This document shows positions 22,436 through 32,462 of a stretch of DNA of 64,000 nucleotides, piece after piece. Made by a program: the position numbers and the translations under genes. The DNA lies in assembly GCA_032622095.1 (NCBI GenBank), contig CP136064.1:247289827-247353826 (forward strand). The letters are read 5' to 3'. A model generated the notes under the pieces. It worked only from the letters and a program-made list of their open reading frames with translations, was not told where the DNA came from and did not search any database. Source of the stretch: Siphonodentalium dalli. Taxonomy: Eukaryota > Mollusca > Scaphopoda > Gadilida > Siphonodentaliidae. Positions within the stretch are counted from its first letter, which is position 1; each line of letters opens with the position of its first letter.

Positions 22436-22565
22436 TGGCATAGTCAACTCCAAGCCATTCATTATCTATATAATAAATATAAACTACGAAATATATTCCC
22501 CGCGTTATTTTTTCAACTTTATAAGGTTCCCTGTCAAAACTTCAAAAGGGTACAAGGTTTTGTAC

Positions 22566-22778
22566 TGGTGTAATATGATATCTACGGGCGTTAGTGTATA
22601 GAGATTCATGACATGATCTGGTGTAATATGATATCTACGGGCGTTAGTGTATAGAGATTCATGACATGATCTGGTGTAATATGATATCTACGGGCGTTAG
22701 TGTATAGAGATTCATGACATGATCTGGTGTAATATGATATCTACGGGCGTTAGTGTATAGAGATTCATGACATGATCT
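22566..22778. repeat. 53-bp tandem repeat, 4 copies (copy A')
   Basis: Same four units of the terminal inverted repeat as in copy A. Confidence 0.95.
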
Positions 22779-22906
22779 AGCGGAAACATACTAACGCTCA
22801 TCGTGATGTATGGGAAGATATTTCGGGCTTCGCCATAAATCTTCTGCCTTTGGAGGAATTAACCAATATAGGGTTGGCACGGTATGGGTGTCGGCTCAGA
22901 CACGGG

Positions 22907-23158
22907 CAGCTAAGAGTCAACAGCTACAGTAATGATCTAAGTAATCGACTCCTTAACCACAGCAGAATTATGGGTAACCTTTCAGGATTTAGTCGGAAAT
23001 ATGGCTTGTTGCCATTCACCGGAAAGTGGAGAGCTTTCCGATGAATGGCAAAAAGCCATATTTCCGACTAAATCCTGAACAGTTACCCATAATTATGATG
23101 TGGGTAAGAAGTCGATTAATTAGGGCATTACTGTATACGAAGAAGTTGTCAACGAGAC
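22907..23158. repeat. long palindrome (copy A')
   Basis: Duplicate of the palindrome centred near 14937, with the same mismatches. Confidence 0.85.
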
Positions 23159-23831
23159 CAGTCATCAACACAGAGCATAATGGGGTATTCGAATCAGTGT
23201 TGTGACTGTTGTCCCATGTTCGCAAACGACAGGTTACCAAGAGCATTGGCTGAATAAAGTTGTGAGATCACAATCCCATTGTTACAATCGTTACCCGAAT
23301 TTTTGTAAAGCACATCGCAACTTAATTGATTGTTCGACAAAGTTAACAAACGCCATTCATAAAATCGCATAATTCCACACTGCATGCGTAAGCAAAAATT
23401 CGCGTGTTCACTGGGTAAAAAGGCGACTGATGTAGACCCAGGGACGTCGCTAGAGGATCATCGTTGGGGAGTCCACCTTGTAATTTCCAACTGCATCCCC
23501 CCCCGAACCAGGGAAAATGTCATAGTTCGCATAACACCAATTTCTCACCCCTTGACTTTTAAATTGACTATTAGACTTTTTTAATTGATTAGCCGTTTTT
23601 GACTGGTCACCGGGAAGGGGCAGAACCCCTCAGCCGTGAGTGAAACAATTTAAATCAACGTTGACAACTTCGAAGATCGACGATATGAGGTCTATTCAAA
23701 ACATAATAAGAATGTGATGTTACAGCGTAATATGAACACAGTAATAGCATACCTGGCAGTGATCATGATAATGCACTTAGAGCTACATGTATAATGAAGG
23801 CCACAGCTGCCTTATGTGCCTCTGTCGCAAA

Positions 23832-25542
23832 TATTTGTAACTTCTCCATTATATTATGCGGATTCTCCATTATATGGCGTGTTTTATCCAGTAGTATCTG
23901 GTTTCATCATTATATGATGTCGTTTCATCATTATATAAGAGGGGGATTCATTATTATATAAGCTTGTTTCTTTATAGCAGCTCGTTTCGTCACTATATTA
24001 GGTCGTTTCTTCATTATATGGCGTGATTTACCCAGTAAATATTGTCTTCCCCGGGTTGACAATTCCTCATGTCAACCTCGAAACAATGCGATAACTGTTT
24101 TATTATATGAAACACACTTTGATTGGACAAGACGTTGTGACGTTGAACGTCGATGGGAAAACTTGATCTATTTCCAGGTCTGATAATAAGTTATGTTAAC
24201 CTTTGAAGTATCTGACGTCACTCAGAACTGTTATTAACCTGTTGTTTCATTAATGAGGTGAACATCGTTAGATATCTCATTTTTTCTTTACGTTTTAACA
24301 TAGGAATTGGGGAAAGAAACTTATAATCATATAATAATATATGATGTCGTTTCATCATTATATATAAGGAGGATTAATTATTATATAAGGCTGTTTCTCC
24401 TTTATAGCGGGTCGTTTCTTCACAACATTAGGTCGTTTCTTCATTATATGGCGTGATTTATCCAGTATTATGTGGTGTCATCATTATATCATGTCGTTTC
24501 ATCATTATATATAAGGAGGATTAATTATTATATAAGGCTGTTTTTCCTTTATAGCAGGTCGCTTCTTCATTATATTATGTCGTGTTATCACTATATGAGT
24601 TGGATTCATTATTATATAAGCTTATTTCTCCTTTATAGCAGGTCGTTTCTTCACTATATTAGGTCGTTTCTTCATTATATGGCGTGATTTATCCAGTATT
24701 ATGTGGTGTCATCATTATATCATGTCGTTTCATCGTTATATATAAGGAGGATTCATTATTATATAAGGCTGTTTCTCCTTTATAGCGGGTCGTTTCTTCA
24801 CAACATTAGGTCGTTTCTTCATTATATGGCGTGATTTATCCAGTATTATGTGGCGTCATCATTATATCATGTCGTTTCATCATTATATATAAGGAGGATT
24901 AATTATTATATAAGGCTGTTTCTCCTTTATAGCGGGTCGTTTCTTCACAACATTAGGTCGTTTCTTCATTATATGGCGTGATTTATCCAGTATTATGTGG
25001 CGTCATCATTATATCATGTCGTTTCATCATTATATATAAGGAGGATTAATTATTATATAAGGCTGTTTTTCCTTTATAGCAGGTCGCTTCTTCATTATAT
25101 TATGTCGTGTTATCACTATATGAGTTGGATTCATTATTATATAAGCTTATTTCTCCTTTATAGCAGGTCGTTTCTTCACTATATTAGGTCGCTTCTTCAT
25201 TATATGATGTGATTTCCCCATTATATTATGTGGTTTTGTCATTATATGTCGTTTCTTCATTATATTAGGTCGTTTCTTCATTACAAATGAGGTGGAGGCA
25301 TTATTTTATAGGCTGTTTCTCCTTTATATCAGGTCGTTTCTTCATTATATATGAGTTGGATGCATTATCATATAAGGTTGTTTCTCATTTATATCAGGTC
25401 GTTTCTTCGTTATATGATGTCATATATATCATCATTGTATGAGGTCGTTTCTATATTATGTTATATGGTTTCATCGTTATATGATGTCATCACTATATGC
25501 AAAGAGGTGGATTCATTATTATATAAGGTGGTTTTGTCATTA
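23832..25542. repeat. CATTATAT / GTCGTTTCTTC satellite (copy A')
   Basis: Same block structure as in copy A. One base difference was noticed, at about 24639 versus 16547. The lack of any copy-number change in so repetitive a block argues for a very recent duplication or an assembly effect. Confidence 0.9.
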
Positions 25543-26936
25543 TGCACGACTGTTCATTGAACTATGTTGATCTAAAAAAAAAGTGGGAAACGAGGGCATT
25601 ATACATAAACCCGATGACCTCGTTAACAAATCTGAATTTGTAGACCATTTATTTATTTTATCAAACGTTCCAATTATATCGTAATGTGGACGTGATTTGA
25701 AAATGTACGCCGTGTGTATTTTATATTGCACTTCACAATTTAATTTACAACCGCCATAACCGCTCGGCCATTTACGCCGAGTCATTGAGAATATTGCAAC
25801 CGCGAGTCGCACCCACCCGATTTCTATATTAAATTAGCTCGAGCCTAAACCTACATGACACAGCTATCGATTTGATAAGGCACTCCACGAGCATGGGAAT
25901 TCATCGAACGATTAATCTAGGGGGACGTCCATCCACCCGAGAACCGATGGTGCGAATCAGCTGGCAATGCCCCCGACAATAGAAATCGATAGTGTTCATA
26001 AGGAGACTGTAAATAAACATGGGAGTCCAGGCTAAATCGAGGCATTCGCCATTATGCGCGTGTAGGACGGAACACTATATATATATGTTGAATGTGTGCA
26101 GGAATTCCAAGGAATTTTGTGTAATATATTCTTAAAACTCAAATTAAAACCGGATTAAAATCAGGATTAACTTTTTTCGGGCGTTATATATATGAAGAAA
26201 TATATATAGGTATGTCACGTAACTATATGTTATATATATTTCCATATAAATTAATATAACTATTTAGAGAATTAGTTTAGACATGTGTGTAATAAAGTGC
26301 ATAATATAGAACAAATATTGCATAGTTATACATCAGTTAATTCATATAGAGTGTTTTCGTCATAGTATTGCGGCTATTTTTTATTGTTGCCTCTACCACG
26401 CAGAACCAATTATCCACCTCTCACCAATGCATGTGATACGGTGACAAACTTGAACGCTATATGGCGGTTATTAATTTCGACCAGAGCACACCAATCATTT
26501 TACTTCTTTTCTGACTCTGTCACGGGCTGGATACCAGTCTGTGGTTGTATAAATTTAGCGCGGGGTTTTCCAGCCAAATTGCGTAATCGAACGCCCCAAG
26601 GTCAACTTTCCTATATACTTAAGAACAATTTCCGCACAGAATGAAGTATTAGAGCGGTAGTTTTTTTGACGATCTTCGCAAGCTATTTTCGTCAAAATTA
26701 CAGCAAATTAGAGCGCTTGTGTTTACCTTGTCATGGGTGTTTAGACTTTTCTGAGAACCAAATCACACCGGTTCTCAATAATTATAGTTTTTTGGGTTCT
26801 AGTGGGACTTTCCAAACTTTAGGTACGAAATTACACAAATTTTGTTAGATATTTGGTGTGCTTAATAAGGGCAACTGTCATGTTTCTCTGTTCGCTTAGT
26901 ATATCTTAATATCGCGGAAGTCCACAAATTATAACA

Positions 26937-28490
26937 TCACAAAAAGCCTTAAAAGGGTAGTGTACGCTAAATCCAGCCATCTCCTTTTATACTCAACAGA
27001 ATATATGCAACAAATAAATGAATTTGAGCCATGGATGAGTGCAAAATGCACTCGTGTGATCTATTAACGATGCAAACAACGTGGTAATTATAATGAAAAT
27101 GAGTTTACGACGCCCAATTGCACTGCATGAGAGATCACCAATTGGCTGGACAGTATGATTACATTGACTCTGTTTTCACTCATTTATAATCGATAAAATA
27201 GCTGGCGGACACAAATACAATGAATAGTTAATGGTCGTTGTTGTGAGCACTCAAGCACAAACTGTCTAACATGAAAAGATGTCCTGCTAACGTTGTAGTT
27301 TGTGTGTATTATTAAACCCATGTCACCACTTACTGTGGTATTTGATTACATAAAGCCTCCCCATGTCCACCAAAATTAAACTATCCAGTAATCCTTCACA
27401 AAGGTCAGGACGGGTCGGCATATATATGATACATGCGCAGTTCATAACGTGTGCTATGGTGTTGGGGTCCTGCTGAATTGCTATGATGCTGGTAGGACAA
27501 ACTGGTGCAGTTACGAAAAAGAGCCGTTATTTGTTCTAAAGTTGACATTTTCGCGGTGTTTGGCTAATCAGAGTTATTCGAGAAAAATGAGTGTCTGTAT
27601 GAAACATTCAAGAACATCTATTTTTTTTTTAAACTTAGAGGTACCCAATCCGATCAGACGGTCCCCATATCATCACGATACAACAACAACATTTCTTCAA
27701 AATACGCTTTAGTTATCAGAATCGATTTAACCACTGTCAACTATGGTATAAAATTTCCCAAAACGTGTTATTTATCAGCATTTTCTTCAACGAAATATGG
27801 CCCTATTTATCACTTGAGTATTCACGAAATTTAGACGGCTTACCACTTGTTTTTAGAGTTATCCATTTTCATCCATAATTTTGACCGAGACCAACAATTT
27901 GACGCGTGTTTCTGGGCCACAAACAATTCAAATAACAAACTTCAAAAATCTATATCTGATCACTCTGAGCTTTGATGAGTAGGTTCCTCGACTAGATTCA
28001 AATATTGTTTACCCCCGAAGCCAAATAAATAGTAATTTGGGGATGTTTAATCGGATTGAGTACCTTTAATAATGACTGCGCTGGTGTTTTCAAAACGACG
28101 CGAATAGCCATCTTGGTTATAGTCTATAACTAACACAATCTGTTAAAATATTTCGCAATATATATGTTTTGAATGTTTGCTACTCAAAATGGCTTTTTCT
28201 GAATATGTTCAGATGACAACTTCAGAAAAAAAGAACGGTACTTTTTCTTAACAGCATCATATCAGTTCAGCAGGACCAACCAGCATCATGCCACATTAGC
28301 AGGATCACGTGACCAGGGGTGAGTGAGTTAGGCGCGCGTTTAGGGAATACCATGGCGGCCCATTCTAACGATTGGAATCGACATACACGTGTATGTCGAT
28401 TCCAAGCGGCAACTATTTCCACGACAACGGAATTTCGATATGGAAAACGACAGAGTTGTTATGCATGAGCCAATACATGGACAAAGCTTT
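26937..28490. other. segment C: unique DNA absent from the first duplication copy
   Basis: Segment C runs 26937-29286; this part has no recognisable gene. An 87-codon frame at 27449-27712 has no family likeness. GTCCTGCTGAA and ATGATGCTGG near 27467-27500 recur in inverted form near 28265-28290, but in swapped order. I could not define an element from them. Confidence 0.45.
28372..28405. repeat. perfect 34-bp palindrome
   Basis: Two 17-base arms meet without a loop: TTGGAATCGACATACAC and its exact reverse complement. The centre is CACGTG, an E-box-like hexamer. There is no nearby gene to regulate. Confidence 0.95.
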
Positions 28491-28498
28491 GACACCAT

Positions 28499-28752
28499 CA
28501 AGCCTTGAATTAGTGTGCCTGTCATTTGCAGAATGAGGTCCCCAGAGGGTGAATTTAGCGATGCTACCCCGCATAGCGGGCTAGCATCACCAAATTCACC
28601 ATATGGGAACCTCATTCTGCTGAGTTGTAAGTAGAATGAGGTTCCCAGAGGGTGAATTTGGTGGTGCTAGCCCGCTATGCGGGGTAGCATAACTAAATTC
28701 ACCCTCTGGGGACCTCATTCTGCAAACGACAGACACACTAGTTCAAGGCTTG
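28499..28752. mobile_element. hAT-like MITE, 254 bp, with perfect 8-bp target duplication
   Basis: The ends read CAAGCCTTGAATTAGTGTG and the inverted CACTAGTTCAAGGCTTG. GACACCAT flanks both sides exactly (28491-28498 and 28753-28760). The interior is two hairpin-like blocks built from GAATGAGGTCCCCAGAGGG and CCCGCATAGCGGG motifs, arranged as an inverted pair. Relatives lie at 47296-47549 and, decayed, from 42344. The 8-bp duplication and CA ends point to hAT. Confidence 0.9.
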
Positions 28753-28944
28753 GACACCATACAACTACTATTCATAAGTTTTCTATTTACTAGAAATTAT
28801 TGAGATCGCACGAGATATGTACGAGCCCATTGCCATGCATGCAAGGTAACACAATATCGGCTGTGCCTTTCGTAAAACTACGCGAAAATGTAAACAACTC
28901 TCGTCCCGAACAAATCACCGATAAACAAACGAGAATGATTTCGC

Positions 28945-29172
28945 CAAACGAGAGTGACTTTATATAATACTACGAGAGTGACTTTATATAATACTACGAG
29001 AGTGACTTTATATACTACTACGAGAGTGACTTTATATAATACTACGAGAGTGACTTTATATAATACTACGAGAGTGACTTTATATAATACTACGAGAGTG
29101 ACTTTATATAATACTACGAGAGTGACTTTATATAATACTTTATATAATACTACGAGAGTGACTTTATATAAT
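28945..29172. repeat. 24-bp tandem repeat, about 9 copies
   Basis: The unit is GAGAGTGACTTTATATAATA plus CTAC. One unit has an internal duplication of ACTTTATATAAT. The period is a multiple of three, so both strands stay open; this is not coding. It ends exactly where the PLE-type start ACTAGCAG begins. Confidence 0.95.
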
Positions 29173-29888
29173 ACTAGCAGATTAGCCCGCCACTGGCCGG
29201 ATTGGTCCCATGGCTTTGGTCGATCCATTAATTTTTGTTTTTCAAGGTAACCCCGCACAGGCATGCCATCATATAACCCGACAAAAATATTCCCCGTCCC
29301 GAGTTGACCATATATACATAAAAAATTTCACGTCGCTGCCACCGCTGATGCCCGAAATTCGCCCAAGGTCATTTGCGGGTACCCGTGTCAAGGTCATGTT
29401 GGGTGGACAAAATAACCCGACAAAAATATTTCCCGTCCCGAGTTGACCATACATAACAAATTTCACATCGATGTCACCGCTGACTACCGAGATATCGCCC
29501 AAGGTCATTTGTGGGTACCCGTTTCAAGGTCACATCGGGCGGACAAACTGACCCGACGAAAATCTCCCCCTTCCCTTGGAACCCCTAAGTACGAAATTTG
29601 GTCTCGATATCCCCAGTTTCCGAGACGGTCAAATGCCGTATTTTCACTAAAGTAGATAAACGCTCTTTAATAGCGACGCCTCGTATACAAACGCTCATTA
29701 ATTATCACGCGATTAACCCATCAATCCCTATTACGGTGGCAGTTGAAGGGTGAAGGAGTTGTCGCACGGGCTCGCGAATGGTCCGAGTGCATTGCCTGTG
29801 GCTTTTTACCCTTACACAGCAAGTTTAGGTTCAATCGGCCCAGCAGTTCTCGAGTCTATAGCGGACATACATATATATATATATGTAT
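29173..29888 (+). mobile_element. PLE-type module start and end upstream of RT remnant (copy B')
   Basis: It begins with ACTAGCAGATTAGCCCGCC, the same start as at 31015. It then continues into the blocks shared with 18847-19448 and ends TCTCGAGTCTATAGCGGACA plus AT repeats. A partial copy placed upstream of a 5'-truncated copy is the pseudo-LTR arrangement known for PLEs. That reading is inference. Confidence 0.65.
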
Positions 29889-30796
29889 ATTACCTAATTA
29901 GTCTCGACGTGGATTCTATGTATACAAATATTGGAATCGATGCCGGATTAAAGTCAATTAAGAATGCATTTGATTTCCACCATGATCCTCATAGACTGGA
30001 GATGAAATACTTCAATTATTAGAACTTTCTCTTAAAGGGAATGACTTTGAATTTAATGGACGATATTATTTACAGGTCTCCGGCTGCAGTATGGGCAAGA
30101 AGTTTAGTCCTAATTTTGCCTCAATTTTTGTTGCAGAGTGGGAGAAAGGCGCCCCAGCCAAATCTGATAAACAACCATTAGCCTATTACAGATTCTTGGA
30201 CGATAATGGGATATATCAATACTAGTAACACTTTCACCAGCGAACAAACACGCATATCGTATCAAATGCATAGCGAACTTAATTGTGATTCTAAAAATGT
30301 AATTTACTTAATCACATGCAAAAAATGCCGTATACAATATGTTGGACAAACAAAAACCTCTCTCAAAGTTAGAATGTCTAATCATCTTTCCAGTGTTCGC
30401 AAAAAACTCGACATGCAAATTTCCGATCATTTCAACTCATCTAATCATGCCATTAAATCCCATTTCAGCTTTCAGCCAATAGAACAGACACCAATTCTAG
30501 CCGACGAAGACCAAACCGATTCAATACGCCTAGAACGCGAAAATCATTGGATGGGCGTACTTAAAACATATCTTCCGTTCGGACTTAACATTGACTACAA
30601 AGGTGTTTCTCGAAATTTCTTGTGCTTTCCTCTGATCTACAATCGTAGAAATGTTGAAATCGCAAACATTTTCAGAAAAAACTTTGCATTATTAAACACT
30701 AAATTGACCGAGCCTCTCGACAAACGGGTTATTATTGCCTACAAGAAAAATCCCAGTTTGAGAGATATGCTCGTTCGATCTAGACTCAGACCTTGA
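29889..30796 (+). pseudogene. Penelope-like element: RT fragment and GIY-YIG fragment with intact C-terminal tail
   Basis: The RT remnant (about 29889-30205) repeats the motifs of the first copy, with the same frameshift and the same gap after LDD. From 30206 a 196-codon frame holds the GIY-YIG domain at residues about 31-60 (NVIYLITC, CxxC, YVGQT). The domain closes near HWMGVLKTYLPFGLN (about 113-127). A tail then runs through FLCFPLIYNRRNVEIANIF to RVIIAYKKNPSLRDMLVRSR and a stop. In canonical PLEs a tail of that kind (LRDxLVRS) lies between RT and GIY-YIG. Here it follows the nuclease, so either an internal rearrangement occurred or the order is genuinely different. PLE is certain from the motifs; the element is dead. 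Confidence 0.88.
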
Positions 30797-31014
30797 TTAA
30801 CACGCAGTTCAATTAGCTTTTTAGCAATTTCAACATCATTATCCTTTGTTTGTGCTCAACACAATATTTTATGTCAATTTCCGACACAATCTAACAAAAT
30901 TTAGCTAGTTCCATAGAAATAATTACATAAGAAATCGGATAACCGACCTGTGCCAGTGCCAGTGCTCTCCACACTTTCCAAATATATATACGGAAGTCTC
31001 AAAATATATAGTAG
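30797..31014 (+). other. PLE 3' untranslated region
   Basis: AT-rich non-coding sequence from the stop codon to AAAATATATAGTAG, immediately followed by a new module start (ACTAGCAG). The ending AAAATATATA matches the ends of the non-coding modules at 32459 and 37610. Confidence 0.6.
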
Positions 31015-31100
31015 ACTAGCAGATTAGCCCGCCACTGGCGGGATTGGTCCCATGGCTTTGGTCGATCCATTTTTTTTTCAAGGTACCCGTTCCGAGTTGA
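31015..31100 (+). mobile_element. second PLE-type module start (partial)
   Basis: About 60 bases match 29173-29245 (ACTAGCAGATTAGCCCGCC, then GGTCCCATGGCTTTGG). The match then continues for a few more bases to CCGAGTTGACCAT. Unique sequence follows. Confidence 0.7.
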
Positions 31101-31741
31101 CCATTTTTTATCATTACATTCAGCAGAATGTGATAAAGGCGAATATTTGTATAATTGAAGATCTACTATACTCCAACTCTCACATTGTAGAAATATCACG
31201 GACATGTCACATTGGAATAAGTTAACTAATACTGAAGTTATCAATCAGAAACCACCACGGACGGACGAACAGAACATGCTGATTACACATTCATTTTTTT
31301 TAATGAATCGACTCAGTTCTGGTTATAGGGCTCACGGAACCACAAAACCAACTGTCCACATTACATTGAACGTTCGGCCCATTTCGCAACAACGAAATAG
31401 CGCATAATGATAGGATGCCCATATTGTGGCGTTGCGAACACTTTGGGGTTTTGTTATAATAACTAATAGATTGTCATGATATTGAAGCATTTGGGGAATG
31501 ATATGTACAGGTCAGCTTATATCTGCACATTCCGTATACAATTCGCTTAATTTTGGTGTGATTCATATTCTTGATTACACGAAGGTGGTGAATTAGTCTG
31601 CACTTTAACACATATTTATAAATATTTTACGAATACACGACGAACGTGTAATGTTCGTTGGTGATACGTATATCCTAACGTCCAATACGTTGTGTGAATT
31701 TAGAGTTGTCCTCCCTGCATCGGGTCACACACATCAAAGAG
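31101..31741. other. no gene seen
   Basis: Unique AT-rich sequence between module pieces. Short frames show no family likeness. Confidence 0.45.
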
Positions 31742-31900
31742 ACAATTTAACCCATCAATCCCCATTACGATGGCAGTTGAAGGGTGAAGGGGTGCTCGGT
31801 CGTTCTCAGAAGCGGTGCGATGACACATCCCGTGGATTTTTACCCTTATATAGGAAGTTTGGGCTCAATCGGTAGACCCGTTTTCGAGTCTATAAAGGAT

Positions 31901-31986
<86 letters not shown>
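31742..31986 (+). mobile_element. PLE-type module end with (AC)n(AT)n microsatellite
   Basis: It matches 19262-19440 and 29702-29880 (AACCCATCAATCC, GGCAGTTGAAGGGTGAAGG, TTCGAGTCTATA). Then come about 10 AC and about 30 AT dinucleotides, leading straight into a new ACTAGCAGG start at 31987. Confidence 0.75.
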
Positions 31987-31987
<1 letters not shown>

Positions 31988-32459
31988 CTAGCAGGTGCAC
32001 CCGACTTCGTCCGGGCTGTTTCCCCTCTGCTTTTCGGCGAATTGCGCGATTTGACCTTGAATTGTCCATTATGAAGGTCAAGGTTAGTTGGGGTCACGAT
32101 TTGACCCGTCCAAAACACTGCCCGGACAAAAGTACACGACAAAAGTACCCGTCGAAATCCATCCGGTTTTACCCGATTTGACCTCGAATTGATCATTTTG
32201 AAGGTCAAGGTCAGGTCGGGGTCACGACTCGACCCGTCCAAAACACCCAGTGGACAAAAGTACCATACGTATCAAATTTCGTCGAAAAAAAGATTTCAAG
32301 GTCAAGGTCACGTCGCACGGGCAAATTAATAGGCCCATGCCACTCCCCGGCCGAAAGTATCCCCACATACCAAGTTTCATCGAAATCGGCTCGGCCGTTT
32401 TCGAGTCCATCGCGAACACACAAACACACACACACAGACATATTTCCCAAAATATATAA
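31987..32459 (+). mobile_element. complete PLE-associated non-coding module (about 470 bp)
   Basis: It starts ACTAGCAGGTGCACCCGACT and has a CGTCCGGGC core. Its interior holds AAGGTCAAGGTCA repeats. It ends with TTTCATCGAAATCGGCTCGG, CCGTTTTCGAGTCCATCGCG, AC and CAGACA repeats, then CCCAAAATATATAATAG. It is the plus-strand counterpart of the modules at 9563-12483. Confidence 0.75.
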
Positions 32460-32462
32460 TAG

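Larger units (their letters stand above)
20669..22778. mobile_element. long-terminal-inverted-repeat element, copy in A'
   Basis: Duplicate of 12574-14683 with the same interior minisatellite, hairpins and amplified right end. It adds no independent evidence about the element's mobility. Confidence 0.75.
20115..26936. repeat. segmental duplication, copy A'
   Basis: Second copy of 12020-18844. It starts inside the PLE remnant at a GCGTA shared by both parents, and continues into unique segment C at 26937. All elements of copy A recur. Confidence 0.95.

Noticed and set aside
12020-26936. Idea that A and A' are LTRs of a giant retroelement
   Set aside because: They are nearly 7 kb and contain independent satellites and MITEs. 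The second boundary is a microhomology join inside a PLE remnant, and there is no internal gag-pol region.
28878-29264. Frames with VTLYNTTR or LVVLYKVT repeats on opposite strands
   Set aside because: By-product of the 24-bp tandem repeat. Both strands being open points to period, not coding.
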